NCBI GenBank assembly: GCA_050261515.1
Contig: JBLNDJ010000015.1
Location: 1-64,000, forward strand
Direction: 5' to 3'
From: JBLNDJ01 sp050261515
Lineage (GTDB): Bacteria > Acidobacteriota > Terriglobia > Bryobacterales > Bryobacteraceae
DNA length: 64,000 nucleotides
The first letter of the stretch is position 1. Every line of letters starts with the position of its first letter. Both the position numbers and the translations under genes were made by a program. A model generated the notes under the pieces. The model searched no databases and was not told the DNA's origin. It was given only the letters and a program-made list of their open reading frames with translations. Shown here in pieces: positions 1 through 7,375 of this stretch.

Positions 1-3
1 TTT

Positions 4-85
4 GGCCGGGTCCGTGGGGGACTACCCCGTCCGCGACCCGGTTACACCAACCGCGGGGGCCCCCCCGCCCGGCCGCTTTTTGTTT
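4..85 (+). terminator. Hairpin-rich edge sequence ending in a T run
   Basis: CCGGGTC at 6-12 pairs with GACCCGG at 35-41 around an inner G-run/C-run pair. Further on a G-run/C-run stem near 53-67 is followed by GGCCGC and a T-rich stretch at 76-85. On the plus strand this looks like the end of a transcript entering from the left of the window. The matching upstream gene is not visible, so the assignment is inference. Confidence 0.3.
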
Positions 86-93
86 GTGCCTAT

Positions 94-681
94 CTATTCT
101 TCGCCCGCAGTAGCGGCGGCGGTTTGGATCTTCAGCGTACCGGCACGATCAAGTAAGTCTATAACGTAATCCACAAGAGCTTTGATATGGCGATCGAGCT
201 TCGAAGCCTCCTGTAGCTCCATCGGATGTGAGAGGCGATAGGTGTGCTTAAAGATCTGAGTCCTCCACATCGATACGTCTCCAGCTTTCTCAAGCGCCGG
301 ATGCAGAGCCGTCTTGAGGTCAGGGTCTTTCACCCAGATGTAGGAGGAGACCCCGATTGGACGCTCGGCCTCTTCCGGCCGCAGTTCCCAGTAAATGAAG
401 AATGCGGCTTCCCGTCCAGGGCATCTGACCTTCACCCCGACCCAAACCTCCCTCGGGTCCAGATCGTCTCTCAGAGGATTGTCGGGCCATACATAATCCC
501 ACACATCGATCTCGGCCTTCGTGCTTCCAAGCACCCGTGCGAGATCGGCGTCGCGCTTGCCTACCGCGCTGCGAAAACGTCGTTGCATTTCACGGCGGAA
601 CTCTGTCAAGGCCAGGATGGCTTCCGCAAAATGTTCAACGCAGTCATTGAAGAACTCCTCACGTTCTGGACTGGCACTCAT
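94..681 (-). CDS. Hypothetical protein, partner of the PD-(D/E)XK nuclease
   Basis: A protein of 195 residues starting MSASPEREEFF. The frame stays open upstream, but the ATG at 681 overlaps the stop of the nuclease gene by four bases (ATGA), the arrangement of translationally coupled genes, so that start is chosen. No catalytic motif is recognised. The protein is soluble-looking, with an acidic helical N-terminus, a central part containing tryptophans and mixed beta strands (VWVGVKVR, FFIYWEL) and a helical C-terminus. The tight coupling suggests that it works with the nuclease, for example as a specificity, inhibitor or accessory subunit. That role is inference only; no family was recognised. 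Confidence 0.6.
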   Translation of the reverse strand: MSASPEREEFFNDCVEHFAEAILALTEFRREMQRRFRSAVGKRDADLARVLGSTKAEIDVWDYVWPDNPLRDDLDPREVWVGVKVRCPGREAAFFIYWELRPEEAERPIGVSSYIWVKDPDLKTALHPALEKAGDVSMWRTQIFKHTYRLSHPMELQEASKLDRHIKALVDYVIDLLDRAGTLKIQTAAATAGEE

Positions 682-1529
682 GGCGAAACTCCCTGGATGA
701 ACTCCGAAAGATAATCCGCTATCCGTGGGCTCTGAAATTCTATGGCTTGCCCGCCTGCCGCATTGGCCGCAAACCCTAGTAGACATTGTTCGACCGCCCC
801 GACAAAGGCCAGAATCATCGCAGCGATCATAGGAGGGCTTTTCTTGCAGAAGCTGATGGCGGCTCTGCGCAACTCGATGCACAAGTCCGCCCATGTACGC
901 GGACGAAATTCGCCGTCATATTCCTCTCCGGTTGCTTCCGTTACCAACAGGATGTTGTGCTTCCATCTTTCTGGCTGGCGGTCAATCCACTTCTGGTAGC
1001 CTTTCTGCTTTCCCAGGTCCGAGCCCTCTGCTCCGTTTCGCTTGACCTCGACGACGATTAGGACGCGGCCGCCAAACCGTATAACCAAATCGAGACGGCC
1101 GCCGCTTCCTTCATGTCCCTCCGGTACGACGAGTTCCCGCTGTGCGGTGCACTGGGCGTCAGTGCAAGCCTCAAGAGTTTCCGCATCGGTTATTCCCAGA
1201 GCGGCCAGAGTCTGTCGCGGCTGGAGTTGCGCGAAGATCCATTCGAGCCAGTCCGAGTAAGCTTCCTCCCTGTGTGGCCCCAGCCACCGGTGCTTCTGAA
1301 AACCCAGGGATTGAAGCGGATCCCCAAGCGGCGAAAACAATGGGCCTGACCGCTTGAGGAATTCGTCGATTCGGACGGCCTCAGCGGCGCAGGCGCGGCT
1401 AGCCGCGTTGATGATCCGCTTCAAAACGGCGACGTCCGGCACTTCATTCTTCTTCGCGAAGCGCTGGCGGACCCGCTCAGCGAACCATCGCACCGCCTGC
1501 GCGTCATGACTCATCGCGTCGGTAAGCAT
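678..1529 (-). CDS. PD-(D/E)XK superfamily nuclease
   Basis: About 283 residues. The central segment GGRLDLVIRFGG followed by VVEVKRN gives the D-(X)n-ExK signature of PD-(D/E)XK nucleases, and a glutamine/lysine helix (GKQKGYQKWI) follows as in many of these folds. The N-terminal ~100 residues are helical and might bind DNA or a partner. Start choice is uncertain: the ATG at 1529 fits a leaderless transcript (TATTGT just upstream), while ATGs at 1514 and 1586 are also in frame and none has a good ribosome site. It is divergent from the VapBC module and shares its control region. A restriction or defence role is possible but not shown by the sequence. Confidence 0.65.
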   Translation of the reverse strand: MLTDAMSHDAQAVRWFAERVRQRFAKKNEVPDVAVLKRIINAASRACAAEAVRIDEFLKRSGPLFSPLGDPLQSLGFQKHRWLGPHREEAYSDWLEWIFAQLQPRQTLAALGITDAETLEACTDAQCTAQRELVVPEGHEGSGGRLDLVIRFGGRVLIVVEVKRNGAEGSDLGKQKGYQKWIDRQPERWKHNILLVTEATGEEYDGEFRPRTWADLCIELRRAAISFCKKSPPMIAAMILAFVGAVEQCLLGFAANAAGGQAIEFQSPRIADYLSEFIQGVSP

Positions 1530-1552
1530 ATACACAATAGATTTGGACGGGC

Positions 1553-1594
1553 AACATGACATCATAGAAGCAGAGAGTGATAACATGACATCAT
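1553..1594. promoter_or_regulatory. Two 13-bp direct repeats between nuclease and vapB (candidate operator)
   Basis: AACATGACATCAT occurs at 1553-1565 and again at 1582-1594, 29 bp apart. Each copy holds a small inverted repeat (ATGA-CA-TCAT). The second copy contains the A and T of the vapB start codon. On the plus strand ATGACA (1556-1561), 17 bp and GATAAC (1579-1584) make a promoter-like pair. On the minus strand ATGTCA and TATTGT make one for the nuclease. Repeats overlapping both promoters are what an autoregulating ribbon-helix-helix antitoxin would bind; the binding itself is inferred. Confidence 0.6.
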
Positions 1595-1850
1595 GACGCG
1601 GACGCAGATCCAGCTTGAAGAAGAGCAGATCCAGGCGCTGCGGCGTTTGTCGGCTGAATCGGGGAAGTCAATCGCCGATCTCGTCCGGCGCGGCGTTGAA
1701 CTCTTGCTTCGCGCGGAGCGATCCGGAGGCGAACGCGAGCGAACAGAGCGGGCGCTTCGGGCTCTTGGGAAGTTCTCATCGGGAAAGACCGATATCGGCA
1801 GGCATCACGACGACTATCTGGATGAGGTGTACGGAAGCGCAAAGCGATGA
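1593..1850 (+). CDS. vapB: Ribbon-helix-helix antitoxin (VapB/CopG-like)
   Basis: 85 residues. The N-terminal segment TQIQLEEEQIQALRRL with SIADLVRRGVELLL is a ribbon-helix-helix DNA-binding fold: one beta strand followed by two helices. The C-terminal 40 residues are charged and probably wrap around the toxin. The start codon lies inside the second operator repeat, so the mRNA is probably leaderless or nearly so. It overlaps the PIN toxin gene by four bases (ATGA), which is typical of type II modules. The expected role is to neutralise the toxin and repress the operon. Confidence 0.85.
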   Translation: MTRTQIQLEEEQIQALRRLSAESGKSIADLVRRGVELLLRAERSGGERERTERALRALGKFSSGKTDIGRHHDDYLDEVYGSAKR

Positions 1851-2242
1851 TCTTCGTCGATACTTCAGCGTTGTACGCCTCCCTCGATCGCAAGGACCGG
1901 GACCACGCCGCTGCAAAGAAGACCCTGGCCCGACTGCTCGAAGAACGCGAGGTCCTGTTCACGACGAACTACGTCGTTCTCGAAGCGGCGGCGCTTGTGC
2001 AGCGGCGGCTCGGCCTGGATGCCCTCCGCACCTTTCAGGCCGACATCGTTCCTTCCATATCGGTCGATTGGGTCGGCCAGAGCACTCACGACGCCGCGGC
2101 CGAAGCCGTCCTGATCGCGAATAGGCGGGACTTGAGCCTGGTCGATTGCGTCAGCTTTTACGTGATGCGGGCGAACGGAATCGAACGCGTATTCTCCCTC
2201 GATGGGCATTTCCGAGAACAGGGTTTTGAAGTAATCCCCTAA
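1847..2242 (+). CDS. vapC: PIN-domain toxin (VapC-like ribonuclease)
   Basis: 131 residues, the usual length of VapC. Acidic PIN residues are present: MIFVDTSAL carries the first Asp, VLEAA a Glu, and LSLVDCVSFYVM a further Asp, with the C-terminal LDGHFREQGF typical of the family tail. VapC toxins cleave structured RNA, often tRNA, using a metal ion held by these acids. The gene is coupled to the antitoxin and appears intact. Confidence 0.88.
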   Translation: MIFVDTSALYASLDRKDRDHAAAKKTLARLLEEREVLFTTNYVVLEAAALVQRRLGLDALRTFQADIVPSISVDWVGQSTHDAAAEAVLIANRRDLSLVDCVSFYVMRANGIERVFSLDGHFREQGFEVIP

Positions 2243-2253
2243 TCTGCGTACAC

Positions 2254-2306
2254 ATCACTCCGGGCTGCGGATCGACCTCAGCAAAAGCGGACTGGAGTTT
2301 GCCTGA
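2254..2306 (+). pseudogene. Decayed fragment of a DUF4236 gene
   Basis: The bases around 2254-2290 closely match the beginning of the intact DUF4236 gene near 2540-2575 (atc-ct-ccggg-tgcggatc-a-ctcagcaa-agcgg), but one base is missing, so the reading frame shifts between PG and LRIDLSKSG. A stop follows at 2304-2306. This is a short relic of a duplicated copy. Confidence 0.55.
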
Positions 2307-2336
2307 ACCGGTGGAAAATGTCCTAGCATTGTGGCC

Positions 2337-2459
2337 GTGAGGTTGTTAGCAAAGCTCGTTCTGGCAGTCGCGTCGTATGCGTTGCTATCGCTACTCGGTT
2401 TAGCTGCGCTGATCGGCTCTCCGGTACCCCTGCCTGGCGACCGATCGCGGTCCCGGTAA
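2337..2459 (+). CDS. Possible 40-residue membrane peptide
   Basis: A GTG-started frame of 40 codons encodes a hydrophobic helix (LAKLVLAVASYALLSLLGLAAL) followed by a short Pro/Arg tail. It lies in the 266-bp gap between vapC and the DUF4236 gene, next to the decayed DUF4236 fragment. The LAALIG string also occurs in the transmembrane tail of the intact DUF4236 protein, so it may be another relic. There is no clear ribosome site. Confidence 0.25.
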   Translation: MRLLAKLVLAVASYALLSLLGLAALIGSPVPLPGDRSRSR

Positions 2460-2508
2460 TCGCGCGGGCTTCCTGATCTGCGCTACGCTACTTTCTTCGG
2501 ACAAAATC

Positions 2509-2772
2509 ATGGGCTTCCGGTTTCAGCGGTCGATCCGCATCGCTCCGGGATTGCGGATCAATCTCAGCAAGAGCGGCGCGGGGATCAGCGCGGGTGTGCG
2601 CGGGCTTCGCGTGGGCGTCGATGCCAAGGGCCGGACGTACGGCTCGGCCGGGCTGCCGGGCACCGGGATGTCGTATCGCGCGACCGGGTCGCGCGGCAGC
2701 GGCGTCGCGAAGGGCGTCATCCTCGCGATCCTGGCTCTGGCCGCTCTGATCGGATTGGTCAAGACATTATGA
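2509..2772 (+). CDS. DUF4236 domain protein with C-terminal membrane anchor
   Basis: 87 residues. The N-terminal pattern MGFRFQRSIRIAPGLRINLSK, with repeated Gly-Ser turns and an SAGLPGTG motif, is DUF4236, a small beta-rich domain of unknown function. The last 20 residues (VILAILALAALIGLVKTL) form a transmembrane helix. The gene overlaps the next one by four bases (ATGA), so the two are probably cotranscribed. A partial duplicate lies about 250 bp upstream. Confidence 0.8.
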   Translation: MGFRFQRSIRIAPGLRINLSKSGAGISAGVRGLRVGVDAKGRTYGSAGLPGTGMSYRATGSRGSGVAKGVILAILALAALIGLVKTL

Positions 2773-3344
2773 AAGTCGTCGCGTTCAATGGCAGTGCGCG
2801 GCCGGACGGGAATACGAACATCCTGATCCGGCACGTGTTTTGCGAACTGGAAAAAGAAGGCATCGAGACCGAGCTGGTGCAGCTCAGCGGGAAGACGATC
2901 CACGGTTGTCTCGCCTGCCGCGAGTGCTCGAAGAAGAAAGACCGCAGGTGCTCACAGACGAAGGATTACGGAAACGAGTGCATCGACAAGATGGCCGCGG
3001 CCGACGGCATCCTGCTCGGGTCGCCGACCTACGTGGCCGATGTCTCGCCCGAGATCAAGGCGCTCATCGACCGGGCTTGCATGGTCGGCAAAGCCAACGG
3101 CGGCATGTTCCGGCGGAAGGTGGGGGCGGGCGTGGTGGCGGTCCGCAGGGCGGGCGCGATTCACGCCTTCGATTCGCTCAACCACTTCTTCCTCATCATG
3201 GAGATGATCGTGCCCGGGTCGTCGTATTGGAATATCGCGATCGGCCGCGAGAAGGGCGAGGTCGAGAACGACGCCGAGGGCATCGAGACCATGCACACGC
3301 TGGGGCGGAATATGGCGTGGCTGCTTAAGAAGACGGCGGGGTGA
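2769..3344 (+). CDS. NADPH-dependent FMN reductase / flavodoxin-fold protein
   Basis: 191 residues. MKVVAFNGSARPDGNT is the phosphate-binding loop of the NADPH-dependent FMN reductase family, and LLGSPTYVADVSPEIKALIDR is the second flavin contact region. CLACRECSKKKDRRCS contains four cysteines; related iron-sulfur flavoproteins carry a cysteine cluster at this place, so an Fe-S or disulfide role is possible. The protein probably transfers electrons from NAD(P)H via FMN. Its end overlaps the convergent gene by 20 bp. Confidence 0.85.
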   Translation: MKVVAFNGSARPDGNTNILIRHVFCELEKEGIETELVQLSGKTIHGCLACRECSKKKDRRCSQTKDYGNECIDKMAAADGILLGSPTYVADVSPEIKALIDRACMVGKANGGMFRRKVGAGVVAVRRAGAIHAFDSLNHFFLIMEMIVPGSSYWNIAIGREKGEVENDAEGIETMHTLGRNMAWLLKKTAG

Positions 3345-3951
3345 GGCCCCGCCAGCCGCGCGGGTAGCGGGCGCGGAATTCCGCCGGACTGAGGATCTCT
3401 CGCGTTTCGAGCCGGTGTTTGATCTGCTGCTCGATTTCGCCGAGCGGCCCGGCCGCCTTCCTTCCCGCTTCGGCCAGGCTGCGCAGGGCACGCTCCTTCA
3501 GTTGCGGCTCTCCCGTGAGCGCATACTGGCAGGAATCCGCCGATGCCAGCATCAGGAACGCGTCCGCGGTTCCGGGACGCACGGCGGCGGCGGCCCGCGC
3601 TTTCTCGACGAACGCTTCGTAATCCTTGCGCTCGAAGGCGGCGGCCATCTCGGCCTGAAGGACGATGCTCCTGGCGCGGAAGGGAAGCAGCAACGGGAGC
3701 GCCTCGGCCGCGCGTTCCTCGCGCATGAGCCGCATCGCTTCGGTGAGCGACGCCGCGTCGCGCGCGAGCGCATGATCCTCCGGAATGTGCCGCGCGGCCG
3801 CGTTCATGAGCCGGACGGCGAGGGCGAGTTCGCCGTAGTCGAGAGCGCGCGCGGCCTGGCGCGCCTCTCCGCGGCCGGCAACGATCCGCCAGTTGCGCGC
3901 GGCGAGGAATGCGGCGACGAGCAGGGCGACCGCGATGGCAGCTTTTTTCAT
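3325..3951 (-). CDS. Membrane-anchored hypothetical protein with TPR-like helices
   Basis: 208 residues. An uncleaved-looking N-terminal signal anchor (KKAAIAVALLVAAFLAARNW) is followed by alanine-rich paired helices resembling tetratricopeptide repeats (RAAEALPLLLPFRARSIVLQ). No catalytic residues are seen. The start lies 32 bp from the divergent S9 peptidase gene. A role as a periplasmic scaffold is a guess from the fold only. Confidence 0.6.
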   Translation of the reverse strand: MKKAAIAVALLVAAFLAARNWRIVAGRGEARQAARALDYGELALAVRLMNAAARHIPEDHALARDAASLTEAMRLMREERAAEALPLLLPFRARSIVLQAEMAAAFERKDYEAFVEKARAAAAVRPGTADAFLMLASADSCQYALTGEPQLKERALRSLAEAGRKAAGPLGEIEQQIKHRLETREILSPAEFRARYPRGWRGLTPPSS

Positions 3952-3982
3952 CGGCCTACCGAGTATAAGCTACCATCGCAAC

Positions 3983-5887
3983 ATGCGTGTGTTTTCCTTC
4001 TTCCTGCTTGCCGCTACGCTGGCCGCGCAACAACCTCCGCCCAGCATCGTCACCGAAAACGTTCCCGAGATTCCGCGGGAGCTGGTCCGCAAATTGAACG
4101 CGTATCAAAACATACGCACCGCCTCGTTCGCCTCGTGGCATCCGGCGCGCCGCGAGATGCTCGTGCTGACGCGCTTCGCCGATACGCCGCAGGTCCACAT
4201 GGTGAAGACCCCGGGCGGGGCGCGGCGGCAACTTACGTTTTTTCGTGAGCCGGTTTCCTACGCCCGATACGCGCCGGCGGCCACCAAGGACTGGTTCGTG
4301 TTCTCCATGGACGAAGGCGGCTCGGAGTTCAGCCAGCTCTACCGCTTCGACGTCGCGACGGGCAACTACGAGATGATCACGGACGGCAAGTCGGTGAACC
4401 GCGCGGGGCCGTTCAGCAACCGCAGCGGCCGGCTTGCCTTCAGCAGCACGCGCCGGAACGGCCGGGACTTCGACATCTACGCGATGGATCCCGAAGAGCC
4501 GTCGGGCGCGCGGCTCGTGTGCCAGGTGGAGGGGTTGTGGTCGCCGCTCGACTGGTCGCCTGACGATGCGAAGCTGCTCGTCTCCCGCTACGTGTCGGTG
4601 AACGAATCCTACCTCCACGTGGTCGATGTGGCGACCGGCAAGACAGAGCCGCTCCTTCCGGATCAGAAGGAGACCGCCGCCTACTCGGCCGCGCTGTGGA
4701 GCAAGGACGGCAGGGGCGTTTACCTCGTCTCGGACCGCGAGTCCGAATTCCAGCAGCTGCTCTATCTCGACCTCTCGACGCGGAAGCTCACGCCGCTGAC
4801 GGCGCACATTCCATGGGATGTCGAGGATATCGAGCTTTCCGCCGACGGCTCGGTGCTGGCGTTCGTAGCAAATGAGGACGGCATCGGGCGGCTGCACCTG
4901 CTCGACACAGCGGCGCGGCGCGAGCTGCCCGCACCGAAGCTTGCCGCCGGGCAGGTCTCGCTCGGCCGGTTTCATGAGAAGCTGCCCGAAGTCTCGTTCT
5001 CGCTCGTGACGGCGCGGTCGCCGCTCGACGTCTACTCCTACAACTGGCGCACGAAGGCGCTCACGCGATGGACCGAGAGCGAGGCGGGCGGACTGAATCC
5101 TGCAACGTTCCCGGAGACGCAGCTCATACACTACAAGACGTTCGACCAGCGCACCATTCCGGCGTTCGTCTCCAAGCCGGGGCCGCGGTTCAAGGCGCCG
5201 TACCCGGTGCTGATCTCGATTCACGGTGGTCCGGAGGGCCAGTCGCGGCCGTTGCTGAACTCGTCCTACTGGCTCAACGAACTCGGCATCGCAATCGTGC
5301 AGCCGAACGTGCGCGGCTCGACCGGCTACGGCAAGACCTACGTCAAGCTCGATAACGGCATGCTGCGCGAGGATTCGGTGAAGGACATCGGCGCGCTGCT
5401 CGACTGGATCGCGGCGCAGCCCGATCTCGACTCGAAGCGCGTGTGCGTGGCCGGCGGCTCCTACGGCGGCTTCATGTCGCTCGCGACGATGACGCACTAC
5501 AGCGACCGGCTCAAGTGCGGCATCGACGTGGTCGGAATCAGCAACTGGGTGACGTTCCTGAAGACGACGCAGTCTTACCGCCAGGACCTGCGCCGCGCCG
5601 AGTACGGCGACGAGCGCGACCCGAAGATGCGCGAGTTCCTCGAGAGCGTCTCGCCGCTCAATCACGCCGGCAAAATCAAGGTGCCGATCATTGTCGTGCA
5701 GGGGAAGAACGACCCGCGCGTGCCGGTCACCGAGTCCGAGCAGATGGTGAAAAAGATTCGCGACGCGGGCGGCACGGTGTGGTATGTGATGGCCAAGGAC
5801 GAGGGCCACGGCTTCCGCAAGAAGCAGAATCGCGACTACGAAACCTGGGCGGAGACGGTGTTTCTGGAGCAGTTTCTGCTGAAGTAG
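3983..5887 (+). CDS. Exported S9 family prolyl oligopeptidase-like serine peptidase
   Basis: 634 residues from the ATG at 3983, chosen because it begins a clean signal peptide (MRVFSFFLLAATLAAQQ). Residues ~50-390 form a TolB/WD40-like beta-propeller (SPDDAKLLVSRY, SADGSVLAFVAN). Residues ~400-634 are an alpha/beta hydrolase with GGSYGGF (nucleophile Ser493), GKNDPRVP (Asp577) and EGHGF (His609), the S9 catalytic triad. Such enzymes cleave oligopeptides, often after proline or as dipeptidyl/acylaminoacyl peptidases. The signal peptide suggests periplasmic peptide scavenging. It appears to be monocistronic. Confidence 0.93.
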   Translation: MRVFSFFLLAATLAAQQPPPSIVTENVPEIPRELVRKLNAYQNIRTASFASWHPARREMLVLTRFADTPQVHMVKTPGGARRQLTFFREPVSYARYAPAATKDWFVFSMDEGGSEFSQLYRFDVATGNYEMITDGKSVNRAGPFSNRSGRLAFSSTRRNGRDFDIYAMDPEEPSGARLVCQVEGLWSPLDWSPDDAKLLVSRYVSVNESYLHVVDVATGKTEPLLPDQKETAAYSAALWSKDGRGVYLVSDRESEFQQLLYLDLSTRKLTPLTAHIPWDVEDIELSADGSVLAFVANEDGIGRLHLLDTAARRELPAPKLAAGQVSLGRFHEKLPEVSFSLVTARSPLDVYSYNWRTKALTRWTESEAGGLNPATFPETQLIHYKTFDQRTIPAFVSKPGPRFKAPYPVLISIHGGPEGQSRPLLNSSYWLNELGIAIVQPNVRGSTGYGKTYVKLDNGMLREDSVKDIGALLDWIAAQPDLDSKRVCVAGGSYGGFMSLATMTHYSDRLKCGIDVVGISNWVTFLKTTQSYRQDLRRAEYGDERDPKMREFLESVSPLNHAGKIKVPIIVVQGKNDPRVPVTESEQMVKKIRDAGGTVWYVMAKDEGHGFRKKQNRDYETWAETVFLEQFLLK

Positions 5888-5962
5888 CCCGGAGCGCGAA
5901 ACGCCGGGCGCGGCGGTCCCGTATAGTAGAAGCAGGGCCGTTCACGCTTCGGAGGTTACTTT

Positions 5963-6616
5963 TTGCGCAGGGCTGTCTTCACACTTTTGGGAGTGTTTTT
6001 TGTCGTTTTTCTGGTAAAGAGCGCGCCGCTGGCGCTGTTCGTTTTCGATACGAAGAACGCGCATCCGGGGCGGCTGCCCGACGGATGGCGCATCAAAGTG
6101 GTCTCGGGCACGCCCGAGGCCACGATGGTGAGCGACGGCCGGGAGTCGGTGCTGCATCTGAAAAGCCGGTCGTCCTCCTACGGGCTCGAACGGGCCGTGG
6201 ACGCCGACACGGCGCAGTATCCGTACCTGAGCTGGCGCTGGAAGGTGACCGACCTGCCGCGCGGCGGCGACCTGCGCAGCAGTTCGACCGACGACCAGGC
6301 CGCGCAGCTTCTGGTGGCTTTCAACGACCGGCACATCCTGGCCTACATTTGGGATACGACGGCGCCGAAGGATCTGGTCCACAGCGCCAGCCCGATCCCG
6401 TTCGTGCACATTTACGCGTTCGTGTGCCAGTCGGGCCCGGCGCAGTTGAGCCAGTGGATCACCGAGACGCGCAATGTCGCCGCGGACTACGAGCGCGTCT
6501 TCGGCCGCCGGCCCACGCAGCGCGTGAAAGGCATCCGGCTTCAGATCAACTCGCAGCACACCGGCACCTCGGCCGAGAGCTTCTTCGGAGATATCGCATT
6601 CCGCAATACACCCTAG
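5963..6616 (+). CDS. DUF3047 family exported protein
   Basis: 217 residues starting at a TTG preceded by GGAGG seven bases upstream. It has an N-terminal hydrophobic segment (signal or anchor), then the DUF3047 pattern: YLSWRWKVTDLP, DDQAAQLLVAFN, and AYIWDTTAPK with a conserved tryptophan. The family is predicted to be an all-beta periplasmic protein of unknown function, probably ligand-binding. It stands alone between the peptidase and the toxin-antitoxin pair. Confidence 0.8.
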   Translation: MRRAVFTLLGVFFVVFLVKSAPLALFVFDTKNAHPGRLPDGWRIKVVSGTPEATMVSDGRESVLHLKSRSSSYGLERAVDADTAQYPYLSWRWKVTDLPRGGDLRSSSTDDQAAQLLVAFNDRHILAYIWDTTAPKDLVHSASPIPFVHIYAFVCQSGPAQLSQWITETRNVAADYERVFGRRPTQRVKGIRLQINSQHTGTSAESFFGDIAFRNTP

Positions 6617-6679
6617 GGCGGACCGCCCGGTGCGCGGCCGGGCCCTTGGCCGGCTTGGCGGGGGCGGGGCTATGTTTCC

Positions 6680-6940
6680 ATGCTCAAGGCCCGCAGTGGA
6701 TTCGGCAAGCTGTTGCGCCGCGTCGAAGACGAGCGCCAGTCGTTTGTGATCGAAAAGCGAGGTACACCCAAGGCCGTTCTGCTCAGTATCCGCGACTATG
6801 TGCGGCTGGCCGCGCCTGAGCCCGAGGTGCTCAAGTTGCTTGGTGAGGAATCCCGGCGCAAGGGCACCGGCGAGCTCACTTCACGGCAGATCGATCAGGA
6901 GATCAAGGCCGCGCGCGCGCAAAAGCGCAGACGGGGATGA
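6680..6940 (+). CDS. Phd/YefM-type antitoxin
   Basis: 86 residues. LKARSGFGKLLRRVEDERQSFVIEKRGTPKAVLLS is the Phd/YefM antitoxin fold, although the usual N-terminal strand is shortened: the frame upstream of the ATG has no good start, which may indicate a truncated 5' end. The C-terminus is charged and would bind the toxin. It overlaps the downstream PIN gene by four bases (ATGA), forming a type II toxin-antitoxin pair. Confidence 0.8.
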   Translation: MLKARSGFGKLLRRVEDERQSFVIEKRGTPKAVLLSIRDYVRLAAPEPEVLKLLGEESRRKGTGELTSRQIDQEIKAARAQKRRRG

Positions 6941-7360
6941 TCGCGCTCCGGCTCGTGATCGACACCAACATCATTGTGTCGGCGGCCTTGAAGCCGGACG
7001 GAATCCAGCGAACCGTTCTGCTGATGGCGACGACCAAGCCCGCGAGGCTGTACGTTTCCCCGGCTATTCTAGACGAGTACACCGATGTGCTTGCGCGGCC
7101 GGGGTTCAAGATCCGCAAAGGGCTCCGCCGGCAGTTCCTGGATTTCATACGAAGCCGGGCCCATACTGTGAAGCCGTCGCCTCTTCTCCTGGTGACCAGG
7201 GATCCGGATGACAACAAGTTTCCTCGAGTGCGCCGACGCCGCGCGCGCCGACTACCTCGTGACCGAGAATGCGCGGCATTTCCCGAAATTCTGGAAGAAG
7301 ACCAAAGTCATCACGTCCCGCGAGTTCATCGATGTCGTAGCCCCGCATCTGATGCCGTAA
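6937..7360 (+). pseudogene. PIN-domain toxin gene broken by a single-base frameshift
   Basis: The first ~95 codons give a PIN protein (LRLVIDTNIIVSAAL, ILDEYTDVL, LLVTRDPDDNKF). At about 7219-7223 the run TTTCC carries one extra base. Moving to the other frame from 7223 restores a coherent family ending, LECADAARADYLVTENARHF, and a stop at 7358-7360, giving about 140 residues in all. Without the shift the frame runs on into the next gene with unrelated sequence. The missing part holds the last conserved acidic residue, so the toxin is probably dead unless this is a sequencing error or a programmed shift. Confidence 0.8.
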
Positions 7361-7375
7361 ACTGGTCCTTCGGCC

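Noticed and set aside
3956..5809. A frame of over 600 codons antisense to the S9 peptidase gene
   Set aside because: Composition is typical of an antisense shadow and there is no motif, while the peptidase has a complete catalytic triad.
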